The translations under genes and the position numbers were made by a program. From an uncultured Prevotellaceae bacterium (GTDB taxonomy: Bacteria; Bacteroidota; Bacteroidia; Bacteroidales; Bacteroidaceae), in NCBI GenBank assembly GCA_946185805.1, contig CAMHKU010000002.1:1-63130 (forward strand): a stretch of 63,130 nucleotides of DNA, in the 5' to 3' direction. The notes below the pieces were generated by a model, which was not told the origin of the DNA, did not search any database, and was given only the letters and a program-made list of their open reading frames with translations. Shown here in pieces: positions 9,151-17,698 of this stretch. The first letter of the stretch is position 1. Each line of letters opens with the position of its first letter.

Positions 9151-10908
9151 CTATCGCTTCCACGTGTCCTTTAGGCCTACGGTCTTGTTGAACACCGGCT
9201 TCTCGGGCGTAGAGTCACTGTCGGGCGTAAAGTATCCTATACGCTGGAACTGCAGGTAGGTCAGCGGCTTCATCTGAGCTGCGTATGGCTCTATGTAGCA
9301 GTTGGTGATGACCTTCAGGTTGTCGGGATTGAGCATCTGTGCCCGTGCGTCGGCGTAGCTCAGCCCCTCGTCCTGTAGGCGTGCCAGCTCGTCGCGCGGG
9401 TTCTCTACCTTCCACAGACGGTCGTAGAGCCTCACCTCTGCCTTCACGGCGTTATGGCAGCTCACCCAGTGCAACGTCTTGCCCTTGATTTTGCGATCGG
9501 CACCGGGCAGTCCGCTGCGCGTCTCGGGGTCGTAGGTGCAGTAGATGGTGGTGACGTTGCCCTGAGCGTCGACGTCGCAGGGGTGCTCCTCGTCACACTT
9601 GATGATGTAGGCGTTCTTCAGCCTCACCTCCTTGCCGGGGGCCAGGCGCATGAACTTCTTCTCGGCCACATGCTGGAAGTCGTCGCGCTCTATCCACAGC
9701 TCGCGGCTGAACTCTACTTCGTGGGTGCCGTCGGCCTCGTTCTCGGGGTTGTTCACGGCGGTGAGCATCTCGTACTGACCCTCAGGATAGTTGGTGATGA
9801 CCACCTTCACGGGGTCCAGCACGGCGGCCACGCGCTGGGCGCGGCCGTTGAGGTCGTCGCGCACCACGCTCTCCAGCAGTGCCATGTCGTTCAGTGCGTC
9901 AATCTTGGTGTAGCCAATCTTGTCGATAAACTTCACGATACTCTCCGGCGAGTAGCCGCGGCGGCGGAAGCCGCAGATGGTAGGCATGCGGGGGTCGTCC
10001 CATCCGCTGACGATGCCGTCCTTGACCAGTGCCAGGAGGTTGCGCTTCGACAGCAGGATATAGTTCAGGTTGAGCTTGTTGAACTCCGTCTGGCGGGGGC
10101 GGTTGTCCTCAATATCGGTCGTTTCGCCGCGCCACTCCTTCATCCATGTCACAAAGAGGTCGTACAGGGGGCGGTGCTCTACAAACTCCAGCGTGCACCA
10201 CGAGTGGGTGACACCCTCCAGATAGTCGCACTGACCGTGGGTGAAGTCATACATGGGGTAGGCGTTCCACCGCGAGCCGGTCTTTACGTGGGGAATGTTG
10301 AGCACGCGGTAGATCAGCGGGTCGCGGAACAACATGTTGGGGTGGCCCATGTCGATCTTGGCGCGCAGTACCATGCGGCCGGGCTCGCACTCGCCGCTGT
10401 TCATAAACTCAAAGAGGCGCAGGTTCTCCTCCACGGGGCGGTCGCGGAAGGGCGAGTTCTGTCCCGGGCTGGTGGTGGTGCCCTTCTGCTGGGCTATCAG
10501 CTCGGCCGATTGCTCGTCGACATAGGCGCGTCCCTGCTTGATGAGCCATACGGCGAAGTCCCAAAGCTGCTGGAAATAGTCGCTGGCATAATAGACGTGA
10601 GCCCACTGGAAGCCCAGCCAGCGTATGTCGTTCTCGATACTCTCAATATATTCGGTGTCCTCCTTCACGGGGTTGGTATCGTCAAACCGGAGGTTGCACT
10701 CGCCGCCGTATTTCTTGGCCAGTCCGAAGTCGATGGCAATGGCCTTGGCATGGCCGATGTGCAGGTAGCCGTTGGGTTCCGGCGGGAAGCGCGTCTGCAG
10801 GCGCCCGCCGTTCTTGCCCGCAGCCAGGTCGTCAATCACCTTCTGCTCTACGAAGCTTACCGACTTCTTCTCTTCATTCTCGTTCAGTGTTTTCTTTTCT
10901 TCCAACAT
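9151..10908 (-). CDS. glnS: glutaminyl-tRNA synthetase
   Basis: It charges tRNA-Gln with glutamine. The class I signature appears as PEPNGYLHIGHAKA near residue 42 and the KMSKS-equivalent as LLSKRNL near 290. The N-terminal catalytic domain is followed by an anticodon-binding beta-barrel region from about residue 345. The 585-residue length is normal for bacterial GlnRS. The leader between mltG and glnS holds a CAATCTTCAATGTT array. Presence of GlnRS implies direct glutaminylation rather than the amidotransferase route for this tRNA. Confidence 0.96.
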   Translation of the reverse strand: MLEEKKTLNENEEKKSVSFVEQKVIDDLAAGKNGGRLQTRFPPEPNGYLHIGHAKAIAIDFGLAKKYGGECNLRFDDTNPVKEDTEYIESIENDIRWLGFQWAHVYYASDYFQQLWDFAVWLIKQGRAYVDEQSAELIAQQKGTTTSPGQNSPFRDRPVEENLRLFEFMNSGECEPGRMVLRAKIDMGHPNMLFRDPLIYRVLNIPHVKTGSRWNAYPMYDFTHGQCDYLEGVTHSWCTLEFVEHRPLYDLFVTWMKEWRGETTDIEDNRPRQTEFNKLNLNYILLSKRNLLALVKDGIVSGWDDPRMPTICGFRRRGYSPESIVKFIDKIGYTKIDALNDMALLESVVRDDLNGRAQRVAAVLDPVKVVITNYPEGQYEMLTAVNNPENEADGTHEVEFSRELWIERDDFQHVAEKKFMRLAPGKEVRLKNAYIIKCDEEHPCDVDAQGNVTTIYCTYDPETRSGLPGADRKIKGKTLHWVSCHNAVKAEVRLYDRLWKVENPRDELARLQDEGLSYADARAQMLNPDNLKVITNCYIEPYAAQMKPLTYLQFQRIGYFTPDSDSTPEKPVFNKTVGLKDTWKR

Positions 10909-10930
10909 CTTTATTTATTTTTACGATTTA

Positions 10931-10975
10931 CAGTATTCTTCAATCTTCAATGTTCAATCTTCAATGTTCAATCTC
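10931..10975 (-). repeat. TTGAAGATTGAACA tandem array before glnS
   Basis: On the reverse strand the array reads as alternating GATTGAACATTGAA units. It begins at the mltG stop codon and ends about 25 bases from the glnS start, so it forms most of the intercistronic leader. Confidence 0.85.
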
Positions 10976-11999
10976 ACCTGATTCCCCTGGCGTTGAGGGC
11001 CTTGGCATAGCGGGCGGCATTGCGCAGGTGCTCGCTGTAGCTACGGGCAAAGTTGTGAGTGCCCGAGAAGTCCTCCTTGGCGCACATATACAGGTAGTCG
11101 TGCTTCACGGCGTTGAGCACGGCGTCGATGCCCTTTACCGACGCAATCTTGATGGGGCCGGGGGGCAGTCCGGTGTTGCGGTAGGTGTTGTAGGGGTTGT
11201 CGATGTAGAGCATGTCGTGGTAGATGCGTTTCAGCTCAAAGCGCTTCAGCGCAAACTTGATGGTGGGGTCGGCCTGCAGGGGCATGCCCGTGCGCAGACG
11301 GTTCATATACATGCCGGCCACCATGGGCTTTTCGCCGCTGTTGGCCGTCTCCTCGTCGATGATGCTTGCCAGCGTGGCCACCTCGTTGGGCGTCAGGCTC
11401 ATGGCCTGGGCCTTCTTCAGGCGGTCACCCTTCCAGAAGGCATCGTGCTCCTTGACCATACGTTCCATGAAGTGGTCGAGAGTGATGTCCCAGTACACCT
11501 CATAGGTGTTGGGTACAAAGAGTGCCGGTATGGTGGCCGTGTCGTAACCCCACCGCTGGCAGTAAGGCTCGTCGATGAGTGCCGAGGCAATGGTGACGGA
11601 GTCGAGTAGTAGTTTCTTGCTGAGTGAGGCGGCGAGTTTCTGCACTGTGCGCACCTCGGGTATGGTGAGCCTCACAGGATCTTCCAGACCCCTCTTCATC
11701 TTGTGTACTAACTTCCATGTGGTTATCTCCGGGGTTATCAGGTAGTGACCTATCGTCGGAGCGTCAGCATAGCCCGTATGGCGCATCAGGGTGGCGAAGC
11801 CCGTCAGTCCATGCTCCGTGGCTCCGGGGGTCAATTTGGTGAGTACGGAGTCCAGATTGTCATCTCGGTCAACGAAAACGGAGTAGGGCTTGTCCTGAAC
11901 AGAGAATCTGGTCATGAAATAATAATAGCCCAGTCCTAAGATGGCTATCAGGCAGACGGCGGCTGCCACCAGCAGATATTTTGCATTAAAAGCTTTCAT
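10974..11999 (-). CDS. mltG: endolytic murein transglycosylase MltG (YceG-like)
   Basis: MltG cuts nascent peptidoglycan strands and so sets glycan chain length. The 341-residue product has one N-terminal membrane anchor (residues 8-27, LLVAAAVCLIAILGLGYYYF) and then a periplasmic YceG domain with the typical ATLASIIDEE segment, which carries the catalytic Glu, and MNRLRTGMPLQADPTIKFAL. The reading frame stays open far upstream, but a -7 box at 12030-12037 lies inside that extension, so the ATG at 11999 is the credible start. It is followed by glnS 65 bases later, probably co-transcribed. Confidence 0.93.
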   Translation of the reverse strand: MKAFNAKYLLVAAAVCLIAILGLGYYYFMTRFSVQDKPYSVFVDRDDNLDSVLTKLTPGATEHGLTGFATLMRHTGYADAPTIGHYLITPEITTWKLVHKMKRGLEDPVRLTIPEVRTVQKLAASLSKKLLLDSVTIASALIDEPYCQRWGYDTATIPALFVPNTYEVYWDITLDHFMERMVKEHDAFWKGDRLKKAQAMSLTPNEVATLASIIDEETANSGEKPMVAGMYMNRLRTGMPLQADPTIKFALKRFELKRIYHDMLYIDNPYNTYRNTGLPPGPIKIASVKGIDAVLNAVKHDYLYMCAKEDFSGTHNFARSYSEHLRNAARYAKALNARGIR

Positions 12000-12029
12000 G
12001 ATTATTGCTACTTTTGGCAAATATGGCTG

Positions 12030-12037
12030 CAAAGGTA
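12030..12037 (-). promoter_or_regulatory. -7 box for mltG
   Basis: The reverse strand reads TACCTTTG, a match to TAnnTTTG, about 30 bases before the mltG ATG. It rules out the longer upstream reading frame as the N-terminus. Confidence 0.65.
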
Positions 12038-12149
12038 CGAATAAGCGTGCGAAAAACAAAAGAAAAAGCAGTTTTTCTTTCATTAATTCGCCTTTAATTC
12101 GCCTTGAACACCATATTCTTCTGTTTTGCCGTATGGCTTTAATTCGTTC

Positions 12150-12326
12150 TACGTGAAGACAGCGTTGACAGGCTTGCCTGACGTGACCATTATTGACATG
12201 ATGGGCAATCTTGTTAACCACCGCTGGACGGTGCCAGAAGAGGATGACCATAGATTTCCTGTCTGGCGACAGACACCATTGACCAATGCAGATACGGGGA
12301 AAGTTGTTTTCCCAGACAAACGCTGA
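12150..12326 (+). pseudogene. possible gene relic
   Basis: A forward-strand open stretch encodes a protein-like sequence (for example VTIIDMMGNLVNHRWTVPE) ending in a stop at 12324-12326, yet it has no plausible promoter and its upstream half is poor. I do not recognise the family. It fills part of the 367-base gap between mltG and the exonuclease and may be the tail of a deleted gene, or chance. Confidence 0.25.
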
Positions 12327-12366
12327 CTGACCTAACACAGACAGGTTGGAGTTTGATTCTGCTTGG

Positions 12367-12918
12367 CTATAAAATGTATAAAGCTATCGCGGCACAGGCT
12401 TCTGCATCGGCCAGTGCGTGATGGTGGCGTTGGAGGTCATAGCCGCAGGCAGCTGCGACGGTGTGCAGTTGGTGATTGGGGAGGGAATGACCGAACTGTC
12501 GGCGAGCCGCAGTGAGCGTATCGTAGAATCGGTAGTCGGGATAGTCCATCTGATATACCTGAAAAGCAGCTTTCAGGCAACCTTCATCGAAACGGGCATT
12601 GTGGGCTATGAAGGGGAGAACGGCTATCTGATGCCGGATGTCATCCGTATCCTGCGTATCTGGGAAGAATACATCAACAATCCTTTCCTCCAACTGTTGC
12701 CAAACCTTTGAGAACACGGGGGCATCGTCCGTGTCGCTCTGTGTGATGCCATGCACCCGCTGGCAGAAGTAACTGTAGTAATTAGGCTCAGGCTGTATGA
12801 GGCTGTAGAACGTGTCGGCTATCTGCCCATTACGAACCATGACCACGCCCACAGAGCAGACACTCGACGGCTGTTGGTTGGCCGTCTCGAAGTCGATGGC
12901 GATAAAGTCGCGAATCAT
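12367..12918 (-). CDS. DEDDh-type 3'-5' exonuclease (DnaQ-like)
   Basis: The 183-residue protein is a stand-alone DnaQ-fold exonuclease. Exo I is FIAIDFETAN at residues 5-14 (Asp9, Glu11), Exo II is FIAHNARFDEGCL (His-Asn-x-x-Phe-Asp) and Exo III is HHALADAEACA with the DEDDh His. It removes nucleotides from DNA or RNA 3' ends and could serve repair, proofreading or RNA turnover; the sequence does not say which. It is short and lacks BRCT or polymerase domains. The upstream neighbour on the same strand is a broken LUD gene. Confidence 0.88.
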   Translation of the reverse strand: MIRDFIAIDFETANQQPSSVCSVGVVMVRNGQIADTFYSLIQPEPNYYSYFCQRVHGITQSDTDDAPVFSKVWQQLEERIVDVFFPDTQDTDDIRHQIAVLPFIAHNARFDEGCLKAAFQVYQMDYPDYRFYDTLTAARRQFGHSLPNHQLHTVAAACGYDLQRHHHALADAEACAAIALYIL

Positions 12919-12923
12919 GTTTC

Positions 12924-13131
12924 TTAATATCCCAAATCCTCACCGACAAGCACTACGACATGCCGCCCCTTGTTCCTGCTGTTCCGCAGGAAGTGGACGT
13001 AGCTGCAAATCCGAAACCTTCTTCACGGCCTCTTTACCCGTAAGACAGTAGAAGGCCTCCATGTTGCGGCGGTTCAGGTTCTTGATGATCCGCTCCGCCA
13101 ATTTCTGATTCCTCTCTTCCTGTGGTGTCAT
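12924..13131 (-). pseudogene. LUD-domain protein remnant with internal deletion
   Basis: The N-terminus (MTPQEERNQKLAERI, then MEAFYCLTGKEAVKKVSDL) looks like the beginning of LutC/YkgG-type LUD proteins, which usually run about 190-210 residues. After about 42 codons the frame no longer resembles the family. In another frame the downstream bases encode FLRNSRNKGRHVVVLVGEDL and then a stop at 12924, which looks like a plausible end of the same protein. The simplest reading is a large internal deletion that joined the two ends out of frame. A genuine 63-residue protein is the less likely alternative. Confidence 0.6.
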
Positions 13132-13146
13132 ATTATAGCATCTGTA

Positions 13147-13464
13147 TTATATGACGACCGCTGTTCCACTGGTGGCAACCATCAGCATAGAGTTGGTCTC
13201 GCCGATGGTCTCGTAGTCGATGTCAATGCCAACGATGGCGTTAGCTCCCATAGCCTGTGCCCGCTCCATCATCTCCTTCATTGACGTGTCCTTTGCTTCG
13301 CGCAGCACCTTTTCGTAACTGCTGGAGCGTCCGCCAACGATGTCGCGGATGCCTGCGAAAAAGTCCTTCACGAAGTTTGCTCCGATAATCGTTTCACCTG
13401 TCACCACGCCCTTGTACTCACGGATGGTGTGGCCCTCAATCTGTTGTGTAGTTGTAAGTATCAT
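13147..13464 (-). CDS. UPF0145 (YbjQ-like, DUF74) protein
   Basis: The 105-residue protein matches the YbjQ/UPF0145 family, small pentamer-forming proteins often called heavy-metal-binding but without a proven function. The family pattern is clear: [21 protein letters not shown] near the start, [11 protein letters not shown] in the middle and [14 protein letters not shown] near the end. I start it at the ATG at 13464 because a -7 box lies at 13492-13499, which would fall across a longer start at 13494. It faces away from a small forward promoter at 13522. Confidence 0.88.
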   Translation of the reverse strand: MILTTTQQIEGHTIREYKGVVTGETIIGANFVKDFFAGIRDIVGGRSSSYEKVLREAKDTSMKEMMERAQAMGANAIVGIDIDYETIGETNSMLMVATSGTAVVI

Positions 13465-13491
13465 CTTAAGAAAGAAATTTAAATCTCTATG

Positions 13492-13499
13492 CAAATTTA
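13492..13499 (-). promoter_or_regulatory. -7 box for the UPF0145 gene
   Basis: The reverse strand reads TAAATTTG, a TAnnTTTG match 28 bases before the chosen ATG. Confidence 0.55.
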
Positions 13500-13521
13500 G
13501 CGATAATCTCTGAATTATGGC

Positions 13522-13529
13522 TAATTTTG
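13522..13529 (+). promoter_or_regulatory. -7 box upstream of a 34-residue reading frame
   Basis: TAATTTTG on the forward strand lies 22 bases before an ATG at 13551. It is separate from the promoter for map at 13672, which suggests a transcript of its own. Confidence 0.5.
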
Positions 13530-13550
13530 CATAGATTATTAGGAAAGTTT

Positions 13551-13655
13551 ATGAATAAAGTTTCTTTTCCAAACCTGCCTACGCATCCGATGACAGGCTT
13601 TGAGAAGTTAAAAACCACTATCAAGAAGCGTTTTTATTGGTGTAAGTGTCGTTAA
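13551..13655 (+). CDS. possible small basic protein, 34 residues
   Basis: ATG at 13551 opens a 34-codon frame to TAA at 13653-13655. The peptide begins MNKVSFPNLPTHPMTGFE and ends in a basic, aromatic, Cys-containing tail (KKRFYWCKCR). A promoter box lies 22 bases upstream and AGGAAAG precedes the ATG by a few bases. It fills the gap between UPF0145 and map. I recognise no family; it could be a true small protein, a leader peptide for map, or the remnant of a larger gene. Confidence 0.4.
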   Translation: MNKVSFPNLPTHPMTGFEKLKTTIKKRFYWCKCR

Positions 13656-13671
13656 TTTGAAAAAAGTTTCG

Positions 13672-13679
13672 TACCTTTG
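13672..13679 (+). promoter_or_regulatory. -7 box for map
   Basis: TACCTTTG fits TAnnTTTG, 27 bases before the map ATG at 13707. A canonical -33 TTTG at the usual distance is not obvious. Confidence 0.65.
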
Positions 13680-13706
13680 TAGCCGCAAATCTGTAGATTT
13701 GCACCC

Positions 13707-14597
13707 ATGAATCTATTTGAAATGGCAAAAAAGAGAAGATGGCACTGCCTGTCGGGGCAGGAGCCAACAGAGCTGGACAAACAGGTGATGTATTGGGAGC
13801 AGAAGGGCAAACTTGTGCCCACTCGCGACCTGATTAAGACCCCAGAACAGATTGAAGGTATCCGTCGCGCCGGCGTTGTCAATACTGGTGTGCTGGATGA
13901 AGTGGCTAAACATATCCGTGCCGGCATGTCGACGCTGGAGATAGACCAGATTTGCCGCCGTTATTGCGATGAGCACAATGCTATTCCCGCCTGCCTGAAC
14001 TATGGCGGTGACGAAGAGACACCTCCCTTCCCCATGTCAGTGTGTACAAGCATCAATGAGGTGGTGTGTCATGGCATTCCCAAGGCTGAAGATATTTTGG
14101 AAGAGGGGGATATCATCAACGTTGACTTCACCACTATCGTCGACGGCTACTATGCTGACGCCTCGCGTATGTTTATAATAGGTAGGACCACGCCAGAGAA
14201 AGAACAGTTGGTGCGTGTAGCCAAGGAGTGTTTGGAGATAGGCATGGAGGCTGCCAAGCCCTTTGGCTTTGTAGGCGATATAGGCCACGCCATAGAGAAG
14301 CACTGCAAGAAGTATGGCTACGGCATTGTGCGCGATCTGGCAGGCCACGGCGTGGGGCTGCAGTTCCACGAGGAGCCCGATGTAGACCATTATGGGCATC
14401 GGGGCACGGGTATGCTGCTGGTACCAGGCATGGTGTTCACCATCGAACCTATGATTAACATGGGCACATGGCGCGTGTTTATCGATGCTGACGACCCATA
14501 CGGGTGGGAGGTTATTACAGAAGACGAAAAGCCCAGCGCACAGTGGGAGCATACACTGCTCATGACCGACCATGGCGTAGAGGTGCTGACGTATTGA
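13707..14597 (+). CDS. map: methionine aminopeptidase, type I
   Basis: It removes the N-terminal methionine from new proteins. Metal ligands are present in the expected order: the Asp pair in INVDFTTIVDGYYADASRMF, the His in GHGVGLQFHEEP, and the two Glu in FTIEPMIN and near the C-terminus (SAQWEHTLL). The His of CHGIPKAEDILEEGD is also conserved. An N-terminal extension of about 45 residues (RRWHCLSGQEP...) precedes the catalytic domain, giving 296 residues against about 260 for the short bacterial form. An ATG five codons in (13722) is an alternative start. Transcribed from its own promoter and probably continuing into the oxidoreductase. Confidence 0.95.
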   Translation: MNLFEMAKKRRWHCLSGQEPTELDKQVMYWEQKGKLVPTRDLIKTPEQIEGIRRAGVVNTGVLDEVAKHIRAGMSTLEIDQICRRYCDEHNAIPACLNYGGDEETPPFPMSVCTSINEVVCHGIPKAEDILEEGDIINVDFTTIVDGYYADASRMFIIGRTTPEKEQLVRVAKECLEIGMEAAKPFGFVGDIGHAIEKHCKKYGYGIVRDLAGHGVGLQFHEEPDVDHYGHRGTGMLLVPGMVFTIEPMINMGTWRVFIDADDPYGWEVITEDEKPSAQWEHTLLMTDHGVEVLTY

Positions 14598-14624
14598 GAA
14601 TTGAGGATTGAGGATAGAGTAGTT

Positions 14625-15608
14625 ATGAAGATACTGAAGTGGGGCTTTATCGGCTGTGGTGATGTGGCCGAAAAGAAGAGCGGTCCGGCCTTTAATGAGG
14701 TGGCGGGCTCCAGTGTTGTGGCCGTGATGAGCCGTAGCGAGGAGCGAGCACGGTCGTATGCTGTCCGTCATGGTGTGCCCCGGTGGTACACCGATGCTCA
14801 GCAGCTCATTGACGACCCTGACGTGAATGCCGTTTATGTAGCCACGCCCCCGGCAAGCCATGCCACCTTTGCCATCATGGCTATGAAGGCAGGTAAGCCC
14901 GTCTATGTGGAGAAGCCTTTGGCAGCCAGTTATGAGGACTGCGCCCGCATCAACAACGTCTCCGAGCGCACGGGTGTGCCCTGTTTCGTAGCGTTCTACA
15001 GACGCTACCTGCCTTACTTCCTCAAGGTGAAGCAAATCATTGACGAGGGACAGATAGGTCGCGTGATGAATGTACAGGTACGTTTTGCTGTACCTACTCG
15101 TCAGTTGGATTACACCCATCCGGAAGAGTTGCCTTGGCGTCTGCAGCCAGATATTGCCGGCGGTGGCTATTTCTATGACATGGCGCCCCATCAGCTTGAC
15201 CTGCTACAGATGTTTTTCGGCGTTATCCTCGATGCTCAGGGACTCTGTGCCAACCGTGGCGGGTACTATCAGGCAGAGGACACGGTGGCGGCCTGCTTCC
15301 GTTTTGAAAACGGGCTGTTGGGTAGCGGCATGTGGTGCTTTGTGGCCCATGAGTCGGCCAGCGAAGACTGCATAGAGATCATCGGCGACCGCGGCAAGCT
15401 CTTGTTCTCGGTATTCGATTTTGCGCCCATCAGGCTCTATAACAGTGAGGGCATACAGCAGCTGGAGGTTCCTAATCCGCCCTACGTGCAGTTTCCGATT
15501 ATCAAGAGTGTCTGCGAGCACCTGCAGGGGCTTGGCATCTGTTCGTGCACCAGTCTCTCGGCTACGCCCGTCAACTGGGCTATGGATCGTATTTTGGGTA
15601 AGATTTAA
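14625..15608 (+). CDS. Gfo/Idh/MocA family oxidoreductase
   Basis: The 328-residue enzyme has the Rossmann start KWGFIGCGDVAEKKSGPAF, the VYVATPPASHATFA strand and the catalytic-loop motif VYVEKPLAASYEDC (Glu-Lys-Pro) near residue 95, followed by the C-terminal alpha/beta domain with GGGYFYDMAPHQLDLL. Members oxidise or reduce sugars and cyclitols using NAD(P); the substrate cannot be read from the sequence. I use the ATG at 14625. It is preceded by a short TTGAGGATTGAGGAT repeat that begins at the map stop codon, a junction pattern seen throughout the window. Confidence 0.9.
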   Translation: MKILKWGFIGCGDVAEKKSGPAFNEVAGSSVVAVMSRSEERARSYAVRHGVPRWYTDAQQLIDDPDVNAVYVATPPASHATFAIMAMKAGKPVYVEKPLAASYEDCARINNVSERTGVPCFVAFYRRYLPYFLKVKQIIDEGQIGRVMNVQVRFAVPTRQLDYTHPEELPWRLQPDIAGGGYFYDMAPHQLDLLQMFFGVILDAQGLCANRGGYYQAEDTVAACFRFENGLLGSGMWCFVAHESASEDCIEIIGDRGKLLFSVFDFAPIRLYNSEGIQQLEVPNPPYVQFPIIKSVCEHLQGLGICSCTSLSATPVNWAMDRILGKI

Positions 15609-15618
15609 ATCTGTGTTC

Positions 15619-16800
15619 ATGGTGCTGAGTAGGGGGGGGCTGTTGGTGCTCATGATGCTGGTCGTGGCTGTGAAAGAAATCTCAGCCACAAGCGGTATAG
15701 GGTTTTCTGCTGATGACCATACCGGCACTATTACATCTGCTGACCTGTCTGACATTGATGCACCAGTCGACACCACCTTGAACCGCAACCAGAAAATGAT
15801 ACGTGCTGTGCGTGAGGTGGTGCGCGAGTTTGATCGTTTCGAGGACGAATACATAGAGCCCCCTCACTATGAATTTGCCGTAGAGATGAGGGCCACGCGC
15901 AACTATGAGGACTTCATTCTCAGCAGCAATGGGCAGAGCATCATGTTCTCGCCCGACCAGCGCATCAAGGTGGGGCCTTATTTCGGATGGCGGTGGATAT
16001 TCCTTGGCACCACCTTCGACCTGAAGAATATCCGACTCTTCGGCGACAGCGGCAAGCGTGAGTTCGACCTGGCCATCTACTCTTCACAAGTGGGCGTAGA
16101 CCTGTTCTACCGTCGCACGGGCAGCGACTACAAGCTGCGCGAAGTGCGCATGGGCTATGGCATAGACGGTGGACTGTTCGACGGGACTCCCTTCGACGGT
16201 ATCAGTGTGGGCATTACCGGCGTCAACGCCTACTACATCTTTAACCACCACCACTTCTCTTATCCCGCAGCCTTCAGTCCTGGCGTGTGCCAGAAAATTA
16301 GCTGTGGCTCGTGGCTTGCAGGAGTAGGCTATACCCAGAACACCCTTGAACTTGATTTTGATAAACTGCAGCAACTCGTTGAGCACCGTCTCACCGGTGG
16401 TCAGCAGGCAAGGCTCGACAGCGGTATGATGTTCAACAGCGTCAGGTATCATGACATCAGCCTCTCCGCGGGCTATGCCTATACCTGGGTACTGATGAAA
16501 AACCTCATCTTCTGCGCCTCTGGTCAGGCCGCCGTGGCCTATAAGACCAGCAACGGCCATACCGTTGGCGAGCGCGATGGCTTCAGTTTTAACAAGGTAA
16601 ACCTCGACGGCATTGGGCGCTTCGCCTTGGTGTATAACAATATGCGGTGGTATGCTGGGGTGAATGCTATCCTGCGTACTAACAACTATCACACGTCACG
16701 ATTCGCGGCCAACAACATCTTTGGCTCTTTTAATGCTTACATAGGCTTTAACTTCCTGCTCAAGGAAAAGTACCGCCAGAGCGGTAAGTCTATCTTCTAG
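15619..16800 (+). CDS. DUF4421 outer-membrane barrel-like protein
   Basis: The 393-residue protein starts at ATG 15619 with a signal peptide (hydrophobic core GLLVLMMLVVAV) and an Ala-rich cleavage region. The mature part has many alternating-hydrophobic strands and ends in FNAYIGFNFLLKEKY, as expected for a small outer-membrane barrel. It carries the segment YYIFNHHHFSYPAAFSPGVCQ followed by GSWLAGVGY, shared with the gene at 60798; both match DUF4421, a Bacteroidota family of unknown function. The reading frame is open further upstream inside the oxidoreductase gene, but only this start gives a signal peptide. It follows the oxidoreductase by ten bases. Confidence 0.8.
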   Translation: MVLSRGGLLVLMMLVVAVKEISATSGIGFSADDHTGTITSADLSDIDAPVDTTLNRNQKMIRAVREVVREFDRFEDEYIEPPHYEFAVEMRATRNYEDFILSSNGQSIMFSPDQRIKVGPYFGWRWIFLGTTFDLKNIRLFGDSGKREFDLAIYSSQVGVDLFYRRTGSDYKLREVRMGYGIDGGLFDGTPFDGISVGITGVNAYYIFNHHHFSYPAAFSPGVCQKISCGSWLAGVGYTQNTLELDFDKLQQLVEHRLTGGQQARLDSGMMFNSVRYHDISLSAGYAYTWVLMKNLIFCASGQAAVAYKTSNGHTVGERDGFSFNKVNLDGIGRFALVYNNMRWYAGVNAILRTNNYHTSRFAANNIFGSFNAYIGFNFLLKEKYRQSGKSIF

Positions 16801-16827
16801 TCATTACTCACGAAAATAGCTACCCAG

Positions 16828-17667
16828 ATGAAAAGACTCACAATAATTATAATAACTGTACTGACAACGCTTAACGTAAGTGCTAATCGCGCTGACAGCC
16901 TGTTTGTAGTGAAGGCGCTCAGCGAGGCCCGCCAGCTGCCTCCGTCGACTAACTTGCCGCTCCATTTTGCGCGTCTGTTTCTGGGGCGTCCCTACGTGAG
17001 CCACACTCTGGAGGTCAACGATTGTGAGCAGCTCGTGGTGAACACCCGCCAGCTCGACTGCACCACGCTCGTGGAGAATGTTACGGCGCTGACGCTCTGT
17101 GCCCGCCGTCACCGCCTCACCTTTGCTGACTTTAAGCAGGTGCTCACACTGATGCGCTACCGCGACGGACATCTTAATGGCTATGCCAGCCGTCTGCATT
17201 ATTTCTCCGACTGGATTATCGACAACGCCCGTTGCCAAATCGTGGATGAGCTACAGCAGCCTAATCCTCCCTTCACTGCCGTTCAGACCATCAGTGTTAA
17301 CTATATGACTACCCATTCGCAGAGTTACAAAGCCTTGAAGGCGAATCCCGCTCTTGTGCCCCTTATCAAGCGGCAGGAGCAGGCGCTCAACGGGCGACGC
17401 TTCCGCTATATTCCCAAGGCCGCTATCAATAATAGCCAGTTGCTGCGCTCCGCCGTCAGTGATGGCGATATCATTGCTATCACCTGCAACAAGCCCGGCC
17501 TCGATATTGCCCACCTGGGCTTCGCCGTATGGCGTAGCGATGGTCTTCACCTGCTTAACGCCTCACAGCTGCACAAGAAGGTGGTAGAAGAGCCGATGAC
17601 CTTTGCCCAGTATCTCAAGCAGCACCCTACGCATACAGGCATTAGGGTGATAAGGATTAAGAATTGA
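16828..17667 (+). CDS. DUF1460 secreted amidase-like protein
   Basis: The 279-residue protein has an N-terminal signal peptide (residues 1-19). It matches DUF1460, an NlpC/P60-fold family found in Bacteroidota and thought to be N-acetylmuramoyl-L-alanine amidases. The likely nucleophile is Cys78 in QLDCTTLVENV and the likely base His229 in LDIAHLGFAV. Such enzymes cut the peptide stem from peptidoglycan in the periplasm. It lies 27 bases after the DUF4421 gene in the same direction, so co-expression is likely. Substrate detail is inferred from the family. Confidence 0.85.
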   Translation: MKRLTIIIITVLTTLNVSANRADSLFVVKALSEARQLPPSTNLPLHFARLFLGRPYVSHTLEVNDCEQLVVNTRQLDCTTLVENVTALTLCARRHRLTFADFKQVLTLMRYRDGHLNGYASRLHYFSDWIIDNARCQIVDELQQPNPPFTAVQTISVNYMTTHSQSYKALKANPALVPLIKRQEQALNGRRFRYIPKAAINNSQLLRSAVSDGDIIAITCNKPGLDIAHLGFAVWRSDGLHLLNASQLHKKVVEEPMTFAQYLKQHPTHTGIRVIRIKN

Positions 17668-17698
17668 AGAATTGAAAAGTTAAAGAATAGAAGACGAT

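Noticed and set aside
9454..11010. Long open frame antisense to glnS
   Set aside because: glnS has complete family motifs; the antisense frame is a codon-bias shadow.
14037..15191. Open frame antisense to map and the oxidoreductase
   Set aside because: It spans two well-supported genes and its sequence is not protein-like.
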